NCBI GenBank assembly: GCA_905480195.1
Contig: CAJQPN010000066.1
Location: forward strand, 1-35,628
Direction of reading: 5' to 3'
DNA from: an uncultured Acidimicrobiales bacterium
Lineage (GTDB): Bacteria; Actinomycetota; Acidimicrobiia; Acidimicrobiales; Aldehydirespiratoraceae
Length of the DNA stretch: 35,628 nt
Shown here: positions 27,738 to 34,510 of the stretch, piece by piece
Position numbering within the stretch: position 1 is the stretch's first letter
Layout of the letters: every line of letters begins with the position of its first letter
The notes under the pieces: generated by a model
Databases searched by the model: none
Seen by the model: only the letters and a program-made list of their open reading frames with translations
What the model was told of the DNA's origin: nothing
Position numbers and translations under genes: made by a program

Positions 27738-27767
27738 ATGTTACGCAACTTCAGACACGTAGTGCAA
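27738..27767 (-). promoter_or_regulatory. promoter of the desaturase-PaaX operon, leaderless type
   Basis: TTGCAC (27762-27767) and TAACAT (27738-27743) are 18 bases apart on the minus strand, and the ATG follows six bases after the -10. This is the best two-part promoter among the leaderless candidates in the window. Confidence 0.55.
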
Positions 27768-27950
27768 GATTCGTAATAGCTTTCACTGACCAAGTGCCCG
27801 ACCTCACCGCCGCAACACATCTCCGTTTCAGCGCCCCAGACAGTGGTCAGGGATGATTCTTGTTCTTCAGCCCCCAGCGCTCGTTCGTCCGCGGCCTGCT
27901 GGCCGGAACTGTCAAAGGGCAAGTCCGACCTCGGCCCCACACCGACGTCG

Positions 27951-27956
27951 TATCCT
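27951..27956 (+). promoter_or_regulatory. -10 hexamer for a leaderless pheA transcript
   Basis: TATCCT lies eight bases before the GTG at 27965; only pyrimidines (TTCCTCTC) lie between, so there is no Shine-Dalgarno. It supports this start over longer in-frame alternatives. Confidence 0.5.
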
Positions 27957-27964
27957 TTCCTCTC

Positions 27965-28897
27965 GTGCGTACTGATTCCGCTTCGATCGCCTATCTCGGC
28001 CCGGCCGGCACGTTCACCGAGCAGGCCCTGTGCGGTGAGCCTGATCTCGCTCGGCTCGAGCTGCGTCCCACCGGCAGCATCGTCGAGGTGCTTCGGGCGA
28101 CTGAGCGTGGCGAGGTCGACTACGGGTTCGCTGCCATCGAGAACATGATCGAGGGGTCCGTCAATGCCACCCTCGACACATTGGCGTTCGAGGCCGAGGA
28201 GCTACTGATCCAGCGCGAGGTTGTGATGAACATCAGCCTCAACCTGCTCGTTCAACCAGGGGTGCAGCTCGCCGACATCGAACACGTCCGGTCGTACCCG
28301 ATCGCCTACGCCCAGTGCCGACGGTTCCTGGCCGACAAGCTCGGCCATGCAGCAATCGAGGCCACAAACTCAACCGCCGACGCAGCCCGCGAACTTGCCG
28401 AGAGCGGACGTACCGACACCGCAGCCGTCGCCCCAGCGCGGTCCGCCGAGGTGTACGGCCTCCAGATCCTCGTCGAAGACATCGAGGATCACCCAGAAAA
28501 CCAGACCCGCTTCGTCCTCGTCGGCCGCGACGGCATCACCCCCCCGTCGGGTCACGACAAGACGTCGATCCTGATCTATCAGCGAGAAGACGCTCCAGGT
28601 TCGTTGGTCGGCATCCTGCAGGAGTTCGCCGCTCGGTCGATCAACTTGACCCGGCTCGAAAGCCGACCTACCCGCAAGGGCCTCGGCGACTACTGCTTCC
28701 TGATCGATTGTGAAGGCCACATCTCCGACGAGGTCGTCGGCGACGCGCTGCGCAACATCCACATGAAACAGGGCAACGTGAAGTTCCTCGGCTCGTACCC
28801 GTCCGCCTATGGCGCCACCGAGTTACAAGAGGCCAATCGCGACGGGGTTGCCCATGCCGACCAGTGGCTTGAGACACTTCGAAGTCAGATCAAGTAG
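27965..28897 (+). CDS. pheA: prephenate dehydratase
   Basis: PheA converts prephenate to phenylpyruvate in phenylalanine synthesis. The 310-residue monofunctional enzyme starts with IAYLGPAGTFTEQA, has FAAIENMIEGSV (substrate loop), the catalytic TRF at 181-183 (NQTRFVLVGRD), and a C-terminal ACT domain (about 199-277) with APGSLVG and ESRP (232-235), the phenylalanine-binding sites for feedback inhibition. No chorismate mutase domain is present. The GTG start is set by the conserved N-terminus and the TATCCT hexamer eight bases upstream; 35 further in-frame codons upstream are not family-like. A methyltransferase gene follows after nine bases. Confidence 0.96.
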   Translation: MRTDSASIAYLGPAGTFTEQALCGEPDLARLELRPTGSIVEVLRATERGEVDYGFAAIENMIEGSVNATLDTLAFEAEELLIQREVVMNISLNLLVQPGVQLADIEHVRSYPIAYAQCRRFLADKLGHAAIEATNSTADAARELAESGRTDTAAVAPARSAEVYGLQILVEDIEDHPENQTRFVLVGRDGITPPSGHDKTSILIYQREDAPGSLVGILQEFAARSINLTRLESRPTRKGLGDYCFLIDCEGHISDEVVGDALRNIHMKQGNVKFLGSYPSAYGATELQEANRDGVAHADQWLETLRSQIK

Positions 28898-28906
28898 AAC
28901 TCCCGC

Positions 28907-29545
28907 ATGGAGGTCGATTCCGATCAACCCGTCTCGAGCTTCTACGAGCGGGCGTATTCGCTCGAAGAGCACGAGACGAAAGACTTCTACTCGGCGTGGG
29001 CCGCGACCTACGACGAAGAACTGATCGATGGCCGAGGCTATGCCATGCCGGTCCGCTGCCGGGCCGCCTTCGCCACGTACGTCACCGACCGCACGACGCC
29101 GGTCATCGACCTCGGATGCGGCACCGGCCTACTCGGTCGTGAACTCGCTGGCCTCGGGTTCGAGACCATCGACGGGATCGACTACTCACCCGAGATGATC
29201 GAGCGAGCTCGGGCCACCGGGATTTACCGCGAGCTCTGGAATGCCGATCTCAACGATCCGCTCGACATCGTCGACGGTGCGTACGGCGCAGTTGCTGCGA
29301 TGGGTGTCTTCTCGTTTGGTCACGTCAATGCAGAAGCCCTCGACGAAATGTGTCGGATCATCACCCCTGGCGGGACACTGATCATCGGGGTCAACGAGGT
29401 CTTCGTGGACGAGAACACCCTGGTTCCGAAGCTCGAGCGACTCGAAGCCGACGGGGCCATCTCGCTCGAGGTACGCGAGCACGGCGCCCACATGCCCGCC
29501 TCGGGCGTCAATGGTTGGGTCTTCGTCGCCACCCGGACAGGTTGA
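28907..29545 (+). CDS. class I SAM-dependent methyltransferase
   Basis: The 212-residue protein has the SAM-binding motif I VIDLGCGTGLLGREL (about 66-80), motif II IDGIDYSPEMIERA and a later GGTLIIGVNE strand, all typical of the seven-strand methyltransferase fold. The N-terminal FYSAWAATYDEEL resembles small methyltransferases of the Williams-Beuren region 27 type. The substrate is unknown. It starts nine bases after pheA, so it is probably read from the pheA promoter, and it is followed within six bases by a small membrane protein. The link with phenylalanine synthesis is positional only. Confidence 0.85.
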   Translation: MEVDSDQPVSSFYERAYSLEEHETKDFYSAWAATYDEELIDGRGYAMPVRCRAAFATYVTDRTTPVIDLGCGTGLLGRELAGLGFETIDGIDYSPEMIERARATGIYRELWNADLNDPLDIVDGAYGAVAAMGVFSFGHVNAEALDEMCRIITPGGTLIIGVNEVFVDENTLVPKLERLEADGAISLEVREHGAHMPASGVNGWVFVATRTG

Positions 29546-29550
29546 AGATC

Positions 29551-30003
29551 GTGGCCAGCTACCGGCATGAGCAGCGGAGCCCCCTCATGGCGATCGTAGG
29601 CAGCCTGATGGTGGTGTGGATGGCGGTCTTGGCGCTGGTGTTTGACGGAAGCATCTGGCTTTGGGCTGTTGCCCCCCTGTCCGCCCTGCCATTTGCCATG
29701 TTCTGGAGGCTTCGCACCAGCGTCGACCAAGAAGCGGTCCACGTCGCGTTCACCTTCGGATGGCCGAAGCGAACCTTCCCCATTGAGGCCGTCGACGCTC
29801 ACGCGCCGGCGCGAACCAGATGGTACTTCGGCTGGGGTATCCGCCTGATCCCCCAAGGTTGGATGTTCAACGTGTGGGGCTTCGACGCAGTCGACGTCGC
29901 CTACCGAACGAATGGAACAATCAAGACGTTCCGGATTGGTACCGACGATCCGAACGGCCTCGACCGCGCGATCGCATCGGCACTCGATGCCCGCACCGAA
30001 TGA
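29551..30003 (+). CDS. small membrane protein with PH-like domain
   Basis: The 150-residue product has two closely spaced membrane helices (about 13-31 and 36-53), then a conserved-looking soluble part with EAVHVAFTFGWPKRTFPIEAV, shortened here to the FGWPKRTFPIE core, RTRWYFGWGIRLIP and FRIGTDDPNGLDRAI. The pattern matches bacterial PH-domain-like (YdbT/DUF304-related) membrane proteins, whose roles are mostly unknown. The GTG start six bases after the methyltransferase stop is preferred; a TTG overlapping that stop would add three residues. Third gene of the pheA transcription unit. The fold call is moderate and I assign no function. Confidence 0.65.
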   Translation: MASYRHEQRSPLMAIVGSLMVVWMAVLALVFDGSIWLWAVAPLSALPFAMFWRLRTSVDQEAVHVAFTFGWPKRTFPIEAVDAHAPARTRWYFGWGIRLIPQGWMFNVWGFDAVDVAYRTNGTIKTFRIGTDDPNGLDRAIASALDARTE

Positions 30004-30159
30004 GCAGGGCGGGCCCGGCCCGGGAGCGGTGCTGAGGAACTCGTTGAACCCGAACTCGGTCTGATCGTTTGCCCCCGATTCGATCGGCGCGCAGACCCGT
30101 GATGAGCAGTCCCTCGTGCAATCGATCGCACGTGTCGACCACCCCGACCCAACGATCGA

Positions 30160-30333
30160 CTAACGCCAGCCCCCGAAAGCCGGTCGCGGACTCCACGACC
30201 GGCTCGCAAACCGCCATCGCCCAGCCGGCTCCGGCGTGGCCACCGTCTCCGGACGCGGCCACAAGATCTCGTAGGCAGCGAGGATGGCGGCCATCTCTTC
30301 CTCAGTGGGCTGCGGATCAACGGTGAACGACAT
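30160..30333 (-). CDS. accE: acyl-CoA carboxylase epsilon subunit, small gene
   Basis: This 57-residue frame begins two bases after the stop of the carboxylase beta gene. It reads MSFTVDPQPTEEEMAAILAA at the start and ends with WSPRPAFGGWR, followed by TAG. The pattern PTEEE-AA-ILAA, then a variable middle, then a W/R-rich end is that of the actinobacterial epsilon subunits (AccE/PccE) that stabilise the alpha-beta complex of propionyl- or acetyl-CoA carboxylase. There is no Shine-Dalgarno, so translation is likely coupled to the upstream gene. It is short enough to be missed by automatic length cut-offs. The 156 bases from here to the convergent gene at 30003 hold only a GC-rich short hairpin (30010-30022). 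Confidence 0.82.
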   Translation of the reverse strand: MSFTVDPQPTEEEMAAILAAYEILWPRPETVATPEPAGRWRFASRSWSPRPAFGGWR

Positions 30334-30335
30334 GG

Positions 30336-31895
30336 CTAGAGCGGAACGTTTCCATGCTTGCGCTCTGGGACCTCTTCCCGCTTGGTCTCGAGCAGACGGA
30401 ACCCCGCTGCGACCTTGCGTCTGGTCTCGGACGGCTCGATCACGTCGTCGACGTAGCCGCGCTCGGCTGCGAGGTACGGGTTGGCGAGCCGGTCCGTGTA
30501 GTCGGCAACCAGTTCGCGGCGGCGGGTCTCGGGGTCACTGGCCTCGGCCAGATCTCGCCGGTGGACGATCTCGACCGCTCCCTGCGGGCCCATGACAGCG
30601 AGTTCGGCGGTGGGCCATGCGTAAGAGATGTCGCAACCGACACCCTTGGAGTCCATCACGACATACGCACCGCCGTATGCCTTCCGGGTGATGACCTGGA
30701 TCCTGGGTACGGTCGCCTCGCAATAGGCGTAGAGGAGCTTCGCACCGTGGCGGATGATACCGCCGTACTCTTGGTCGACACCGGGGAGGAACCCAGGGAC
30801 GTCGACCAACGTGAGCAGCGGGATGTTGAAGGCGTCGCAGGTCCGTACGAAACGGGCCGCCTTTTCCGACGACTCGATGTCGAGCACTCCGGCGAGCATC
30901 ATTGGCTGATTGCCCACGACGCCGATGCTGCGACCTTCGATGCGAGCGAACCCACACACGATGCTTCGCCCCCATGCTGCGTGGTACTCCATGAAGTCAC
31001 CGTCGTCGACGACCGAAGCGATGACGTGCTTCATGTCGTAGGGGACGTTGGCGCTCTCGGGCAGGATCGTCTCGAGCTCGAGACACTGGCGATCTGGATC
31101 GTCAGCGCTCGACGCAACCGGTGTGGTCTCAAGGTTGTTCGACGGCAGATAGGAGAGCAGATCCTTCACTCGATCAAGGACCTCTTCTTCGTCGTCGGCA
31201 ACGAAGGTGGCAACGCCCGACTTGGTGGAGTGTGAGCCGGCTCCACCGAGTTCTTCGAGGCTCACCTCCTCGCCCGTCACCGTCTTCACAACATCGGGGC
31301 CGGTGATGAACATGTGGGACTTCTCGCGCACCATGAAAATGAAGTCGGTCATGGCCGGGCTGTACACGGCACCGCCAGCACATGGACCGAGAATGACCGA
31401 GATCTGCGGAATGACGCCCGAAGCCTGGACGTTTCGGTAGAAGATGCCGCCATACCCATCAAGGCTGACAACACCCTCCTGGATTCGAGCACCCGCACCG
31501 TCGTTGAGACCAACCATTGGTGCACCCGTGGCGAGGGCGAGATCCATCACCTTGTGGAGTTTCTCGGCGAACACCTCACCGAGGGCACCTCCCATAACGG
31601 TGAAGTCCTGGGAAAACACGAAGACCTTGCGTCCGTCGACGGTCCCCCAGCCGGTGATCACGCCATCGGTGTAGGGCCGCTCCTCGAGACCGGCGTCGTC
31701 GGGGGCCCGGTGACGGGCGAGCATGTCGAGTTCGTGGAAGGAGCCGGGATCGAGCAGATAGTCGATGCGTTCTCGGGCCAGCAGCTTGCCTTTATCGTGC
31801 TGACGCTGGATCGACCGCTCCGATCCTGCACGACGCGCGGCGTCCTTGCGTTGGCGAAGGTCGTCGATCTTGGCCTGCATTGACGAATCGGTCAC
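30336..31895 (-). CDS. acyl-CoA carboxylase carboxyltransferase (beta) subunit
   Basis: This subunit moves CO2 from carboxybiotin to an acyl-CoA. The 519-residue product has the two crotonase-fold halves: N-terminal with GRKVFVFSQDFTVMGGALGE and DGAGARIQEGV, C-terminal with VDVPGFLPGVDQEYGGIIRHGAKLL, shortened here to PGFLPGVDQEYGGIIRHG, and RKAYGGAYVVM. It resembles PccB/AccD5-type propionyl-CoA carboxylases; the Asp in GCDISYAWPTAE may correspond to the residue that favours propionyl-CoA in Streptomyces PccB, by memory of that work. I chose GTG 31895 (VTDSSMQAKIDDL), which overlaps the stop of the oxidoreductase gene as GTGA and also has TAGATT seven bases upstream. The biotin-bearing alpha subunit is not in the window. 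Epsilon follows two bases downstream. Confidence 0.92.
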   Translation of the reverse strand: MTDSSMQAKIDDLRQRKDAARRAGSERSIQRQHDKGKLLARERIDYLLDPGSFHELDMLARHRAPDDAGLEERPYTDGVITGWGTVDGRKVFVFSQDFTVMGGALGEVFAEKLHKVMDLALATGAPMVGLNDGAGARIQEGVVSLDGYGGIFYRNVQASGVIPQISVILGPCAGGAVYSPAMTDFIFMVREKSHMFITGPDVVKTVTGEEVSLEELGGAGSHSTKSGVATFVADDEEEVLDRVKDLLSYLPSNNLETTPVASSADDPDRQCLELETILPESANVPYDMKHVIASVVDDGDFMEYHAAWGRSIVCGFARIEGRSIGVVGNQPMMLAGVLDIESSEKAARFVRTCDAFNIPLLTLVDVPGFLPGVDQEYGGIIRHGAKLLYAYCEATVPRIQVITRKAYGGAYVVMDSKGVGCDISYAWPTAELAVMGPQGAVEIVHRRDLAEASDPETRRRELVADYTDRLANPYLAAERGYVDDVIEPSETRRKVAAGFRLLETKREEVPERKHGNVPL

Positions 31896-32707
31896 GCTGA
31901 TGAATCTAGCCGGGACTGCTCGGGAGGCCCGTTCCCGACAACGTCGAACACGTGGTTGAGGTCGGCGACCGCTGGCCATGCGTGCATAGCCCATGTCGCA
32001 TGCTCGTGGGTGTGCGCCGGTGGCATGCTTCCTGGGCCGGTGTTGACAACCACGTCAAAGTCCTCGAGGTCGCCGCGGACAGCTGCGATCTCATCGAGCA
32101 TGCGCGAGAAACGACCGCTGTCGATCTTGAGGGGGAAGACGCCGTCGTACTGAGCAGCGCGCCGGACCGCTTTGCCCAGTCCACCTCCGGCCGCCAACCA
32201 GATCGGAGGCCTTGGCTGTTGTACCGGCTTGGGCTCGAGTCCAACGCCTTCCAACACATAGTGCTCACCGTGGTGATCGACGATCGCTCCACTGAGCAAC
32301 TTGGCCAACACTGGCACGCCTTCGTCGAGCATCGCACCGCGGGTCTTCTGGTCGACAATCTCACCAGTGCGGGTCAGTTCCCCGTGCGTGTCTACTCCGA
32401 GTCCGATGCCGAGTGTGACGCGTCCGCTGCTGAGACGGTCAACGGTGACGACCTCACGGGCGAACTTGAGCAGACGTCGACGAACAAGTGGCGTGACCAT
32501 GGTTCCGATGCGGAGTCGGTGGGTCTCGGCTGCGATCACACCCAGGCTCACCCACGGATCGATGATCTCGTTGCTCTCCGGCCTCAGGACATGGTCCCAA
32601 AGAAAGAGACCATCCCAACCAGTCTCCTCACAAGCATGGGCGAGATCGATCAGCCGGTACGGATCGGCCAAGGGACCGAAGGGTGCGACGAAGACGGCGT
32701 GGCGCAT
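31892..32707 (-). CDS. LLM-class (luciferase-like, probably F420-dependent) oxidoreductase
   Basis: The 271-residue protein belongs to the bacterial-luciferase-like TIM-barrel superfamily: an ETGWDGLFLWDHV segment near 28-40, LRIGTMVTPLVRRRLLKFAREVVTVDRLSSGRVTLGIGLG, shortened here to RIGTMVTPL and VDRLSSGRVTLGIGLG, are hallmark parts. In actinobacteria most such enzymes use coenzyme F420, but FMN is not excluded, and the substrate is unknown. It begins the operon with the carboxylase beta and epsilon genes, overlapping the former by four bases, so its work may be tied to acyl-CoA or organic-acid metabolism. A TACCCT hexamer lies five bases before the ATG. It is divergent from the LOG gene, 25 bases away. 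Confidence 0.88.
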   Translation of the reverse strand: MRHAVFVAPFGPLADPYRLIDLAHACEETGWDGLFLWDHVLRPESNEIIDPWVSLGVIAAETHRLRIGTMVTPLVRRRLLKFAREVVTVDRLSSGRVTLGIGLGVDTHGELTRTGEIVDQKTRGAMLDEGVPVLAKLLSGAIVDHHGEHYVLEGVGLEPKPVQQPRPPIWLAAGGGLGKAVRRAAQYDGVFPLKIDSGRFSRMLDEIAAVRGDLEDFDVVVNTGPGSMPPAHTHEHATWAMHAWPAVADLNHVFDVVGNGPPEQSRLDSSA

Positions 32708-32720
32708 GCACCAGGGTAGC

Positions 32721-32726
32721 TATGGT
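32721..32726 (+). promoter_or_regulatory. -10 hexamer for a leaderless LOG-family transcript
   Basis: TATGGT is six bases before the ATG at 32733. Only 25 bases separate the two divergent start codons, so the opposing promoters must overlap (TACCCT on the minus strand at 32713-32718). Confidence 0.45.
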
Positions 32727-32732
32727 CACGCC

Positions 32733-33329
32733 ATGGCATCCGCTGATCTCAGCAGCATCTGTGTCTTCTGTGCCTCGTCACCCGGATCTGATCCGGCCCT
32801 CACCGACGCCACCGTTGAGCTGGGTCGACTGCTTGCCGAACGGGGAATCGAGCTGATCTACGGCGGTGGCTCAGTCGGCCTCATGGGATTGATCGCCGAC
32901 ACCGTGATGAAAGGTGGCGGCACGGTGACCGGTGTGATCCCGACCGGCCTGTTTCCCCGAGAAGTCGGCCATCGGGGCCTGACGCGACTCGAAGAGGTGG
33001 CGACGATGCACGACCGCAAGGCCAGAATGTACGATCTCGCCGACGCGTTCATCGCGTTACCGGGCGGGTTCGGCACGCTCGAGGAACTGGCTGAGACACT
33101 CACCTGGAACCAGATTGGTCTGCTCACGAAGCCGGTCGGTGTGCTCGACGTCGGCGGATTCTGGCAGCCGCTCCTGGTGCTGTTCGACGCAATGGTGGAG
33201 CGCTCAATTCTGAAGCCGAAGAACCGCGCGATTCTTCTCGATGACCCTGACCCCGCTCGACTCCTCGACCGGCTCGCCGAACAGGAACTCGGCTACGAAC
33301 CAAAATGGATCGGGGAAGACATCACGTGA
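32733..33329 (+). CDS. LOG-family nucleotide 5'-monophosphate phosphoribohydrolase
   Basis: LOG proteins split the N-glycosidic bond of nucleoside monophosphates, including cytokinin ribotides in plants and some actinobacteria. The 198-residue product carries the conserved ELIYGGGSVGLMG and the catalytic PGGFGTLEEL motif, preceded by MHDRKARMYDLADAFIALPGG in part (HDRKARM). That is the complete active-site signature. No signal peptide. It starts directly after a TATGGT hexamer and overlaps the next gene, a DUF418 membrane protein, by four bases. Whether it makes cytokinin bases or works in purine turnover cannot be told; the older label 'lysine decarboxylase' for this family is misleading. 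Confidence 0.92.
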   Translation: MASADLSSICVFCASSPGSDPALTDATVELGRLLAERGIELIYGGGSVGLMGLIADTVMKGGGTVTGVIPTGLFPREVGHRGLTRLEEVATMHDRKARMYDLADAFIALPGGFGTLEELAETLTWNQIGLLTKPVGVLDVGGFWQPLLVLFDAMVERSILKPKNRAILLDDPDPARLLDRLAEQELGYEPKWIGEDIT

Positions 33330-34450
33330 GCGACGGTGGCGCGCCGATCCACGCCGACGACCGCATCGCCAATCTCGACACCGTGCGCGGTGTTGCAACC
33401 CTCGGGATCCTTGCGATGAACGCCGTGTCGTTCGGCCTCCCCGGCCCCGCCTACTTCAACATCGACTATGCCGGTTCGGGCACCTGGCTCGACCGGGCGA
33501 TCGGCATCATCGGCGAGGTCTTCATCGATCAGAAGGCGATGGCACTCTTCTCGTTGCTGTTCGGTGCCGGCATCGTGCTGTTCGCCGATCGGGCCCAACA
33601 GAACGGTCGCCGGCCGGTGCTCCTCAGTTTGTGGCGCAACCTCCTGCTCTTCGGCATCGGCCTCGTTCACGCAGCGTTCTGGGTCGGCGACGTCCTCACG
33701 CTCTACGCACTGTGCTCACCAATTCTGCTTCTGCTCCGGAAACGATCGGGTCGGACCCTCTTCATCGCAGGCACCGCCTGCCTGGCGGTATCGGCGATCT
33801 GGATGACATGCACCCAGGTGGTCATCGATCCGTCCGCCGAGCTGGGTGACTATTGGCTGGACGAGCGCGTCTCGATGAGCGATCCCGTCGGCTTGGCCTT
33901 CATCGTCGACTACGGCGGCCGCGGTCTCGGGATGATGCTGATCGGTGTCGGTTTGTTCCGAACCGAGATCCTGCAAGGCACACGACCGGCAGCCTTCTAC
34001 CGACGACTGGCGCTGGGCGGGCTCGGTGTCGGTCTACCGCTGTCGATCGCCGGCGTGGTGACCCACTCGTTGAACGACTGGAGCGGCGACGTCGCCCTAA
34101 TCGGTGCCGTTCCGAACATCCTTGCGACAGCACCGCTGGCAATCGGCTACACGGCTCTGATCACCATGTGGAATCAGCGCCCCACGACATGGCTCCACGA
34201 ACGGTTCCGAGCCGTTGGCCGCATGGCGCTCACCAACTACCTCGTCCAGACGATGCTCGGCTTGCTCGTGCTCGACGGACTCTTCGGGTTTGGAACCTTG
34301 GGACGCGCACAGATCCTGCTGTTCGTCGTCGGAGTGTGGACCTTGCAGCTTGCGTGGTCGAAGCCGTGGCTTGCGCTGTTCTGCTTCGGGCCCGTTGAAT
34401 GGCTTTGGCGGGTCGCCACATACCGGCGGCTCCAGCCCATTCGACGCTGA
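33326..34450 (+). CDS. DUF418-family integral membrane protein (YeiB-like)
   Basis: The 374-residue protein begins at a GTG overlapping the LOG gene stop as GTGA. It opens with RIANLDTVRGVATLGILAMN, the typical start of YeiB/DUF418 proteins, where a DxxRG motif lies before the first helix, and then has about nine or ten membrane helices. The C-terminal part (about 215-370), with GRMALTNYLVQT, fits DUF418; the family is related to acyltransferase-3 type membrane proteins and its biochemical role is not settled. No soluble domain is attached. Translational coupling suggests co-expression with the LOG enzyme, but I see no functional link. Confidence 0.85.
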   Translation: MSDGGAPIHADDRIANLDTVRGVATLGILAMNAVSFGLPGPAYFNIDYAGSGTWLDRAIGIIGEVFIDQKAMALFSLLFGAGIVLFADRAQQNGRRPVLLSLWRNLLLFGIGLVHAAFWVGDVLTLYALCSPILLLLRKRSGRTLFIAGTACLAVSAIWMTCTQVVIDPSAELGDYWLDERVSMSDPVGLAFIVDYGGRGLGMMLIGVGLFRTEILQGTRPAAFYRRLALGGLGVGLPLSIAGVVTHSLNDWSGDVALIGAVPNILATAPLAIGYTALITMWNQRPTTWLHERFRAVGRMALTNYLVQTMLGLLVLDGLFGFGTLGRAQILLFVVGVWTLQLAWSKPWLALFCFGPVEWLWRVATYRRLQPIRR

Positions 34451-34510
34451 GGTTCCCGACATCGCTGCAACGAACGTCATGCCCGAGCACCTCCGTGCCA
34501 GTATCTCGAC

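Noticed and set aside
27860-27964. Longer N-terminus for PheA
   Set aside because: Residues before the GTG at 27965 are not family-like, and the TATCCT hexamer lies inside that extension.
30004-30159. A further small gene or maf-like gene after accE
   Set aside because: In some actinobacteria a maf gene follows the epsilon subunit, but only 156 bases remain before the convergent gene and no frame there looks coding.
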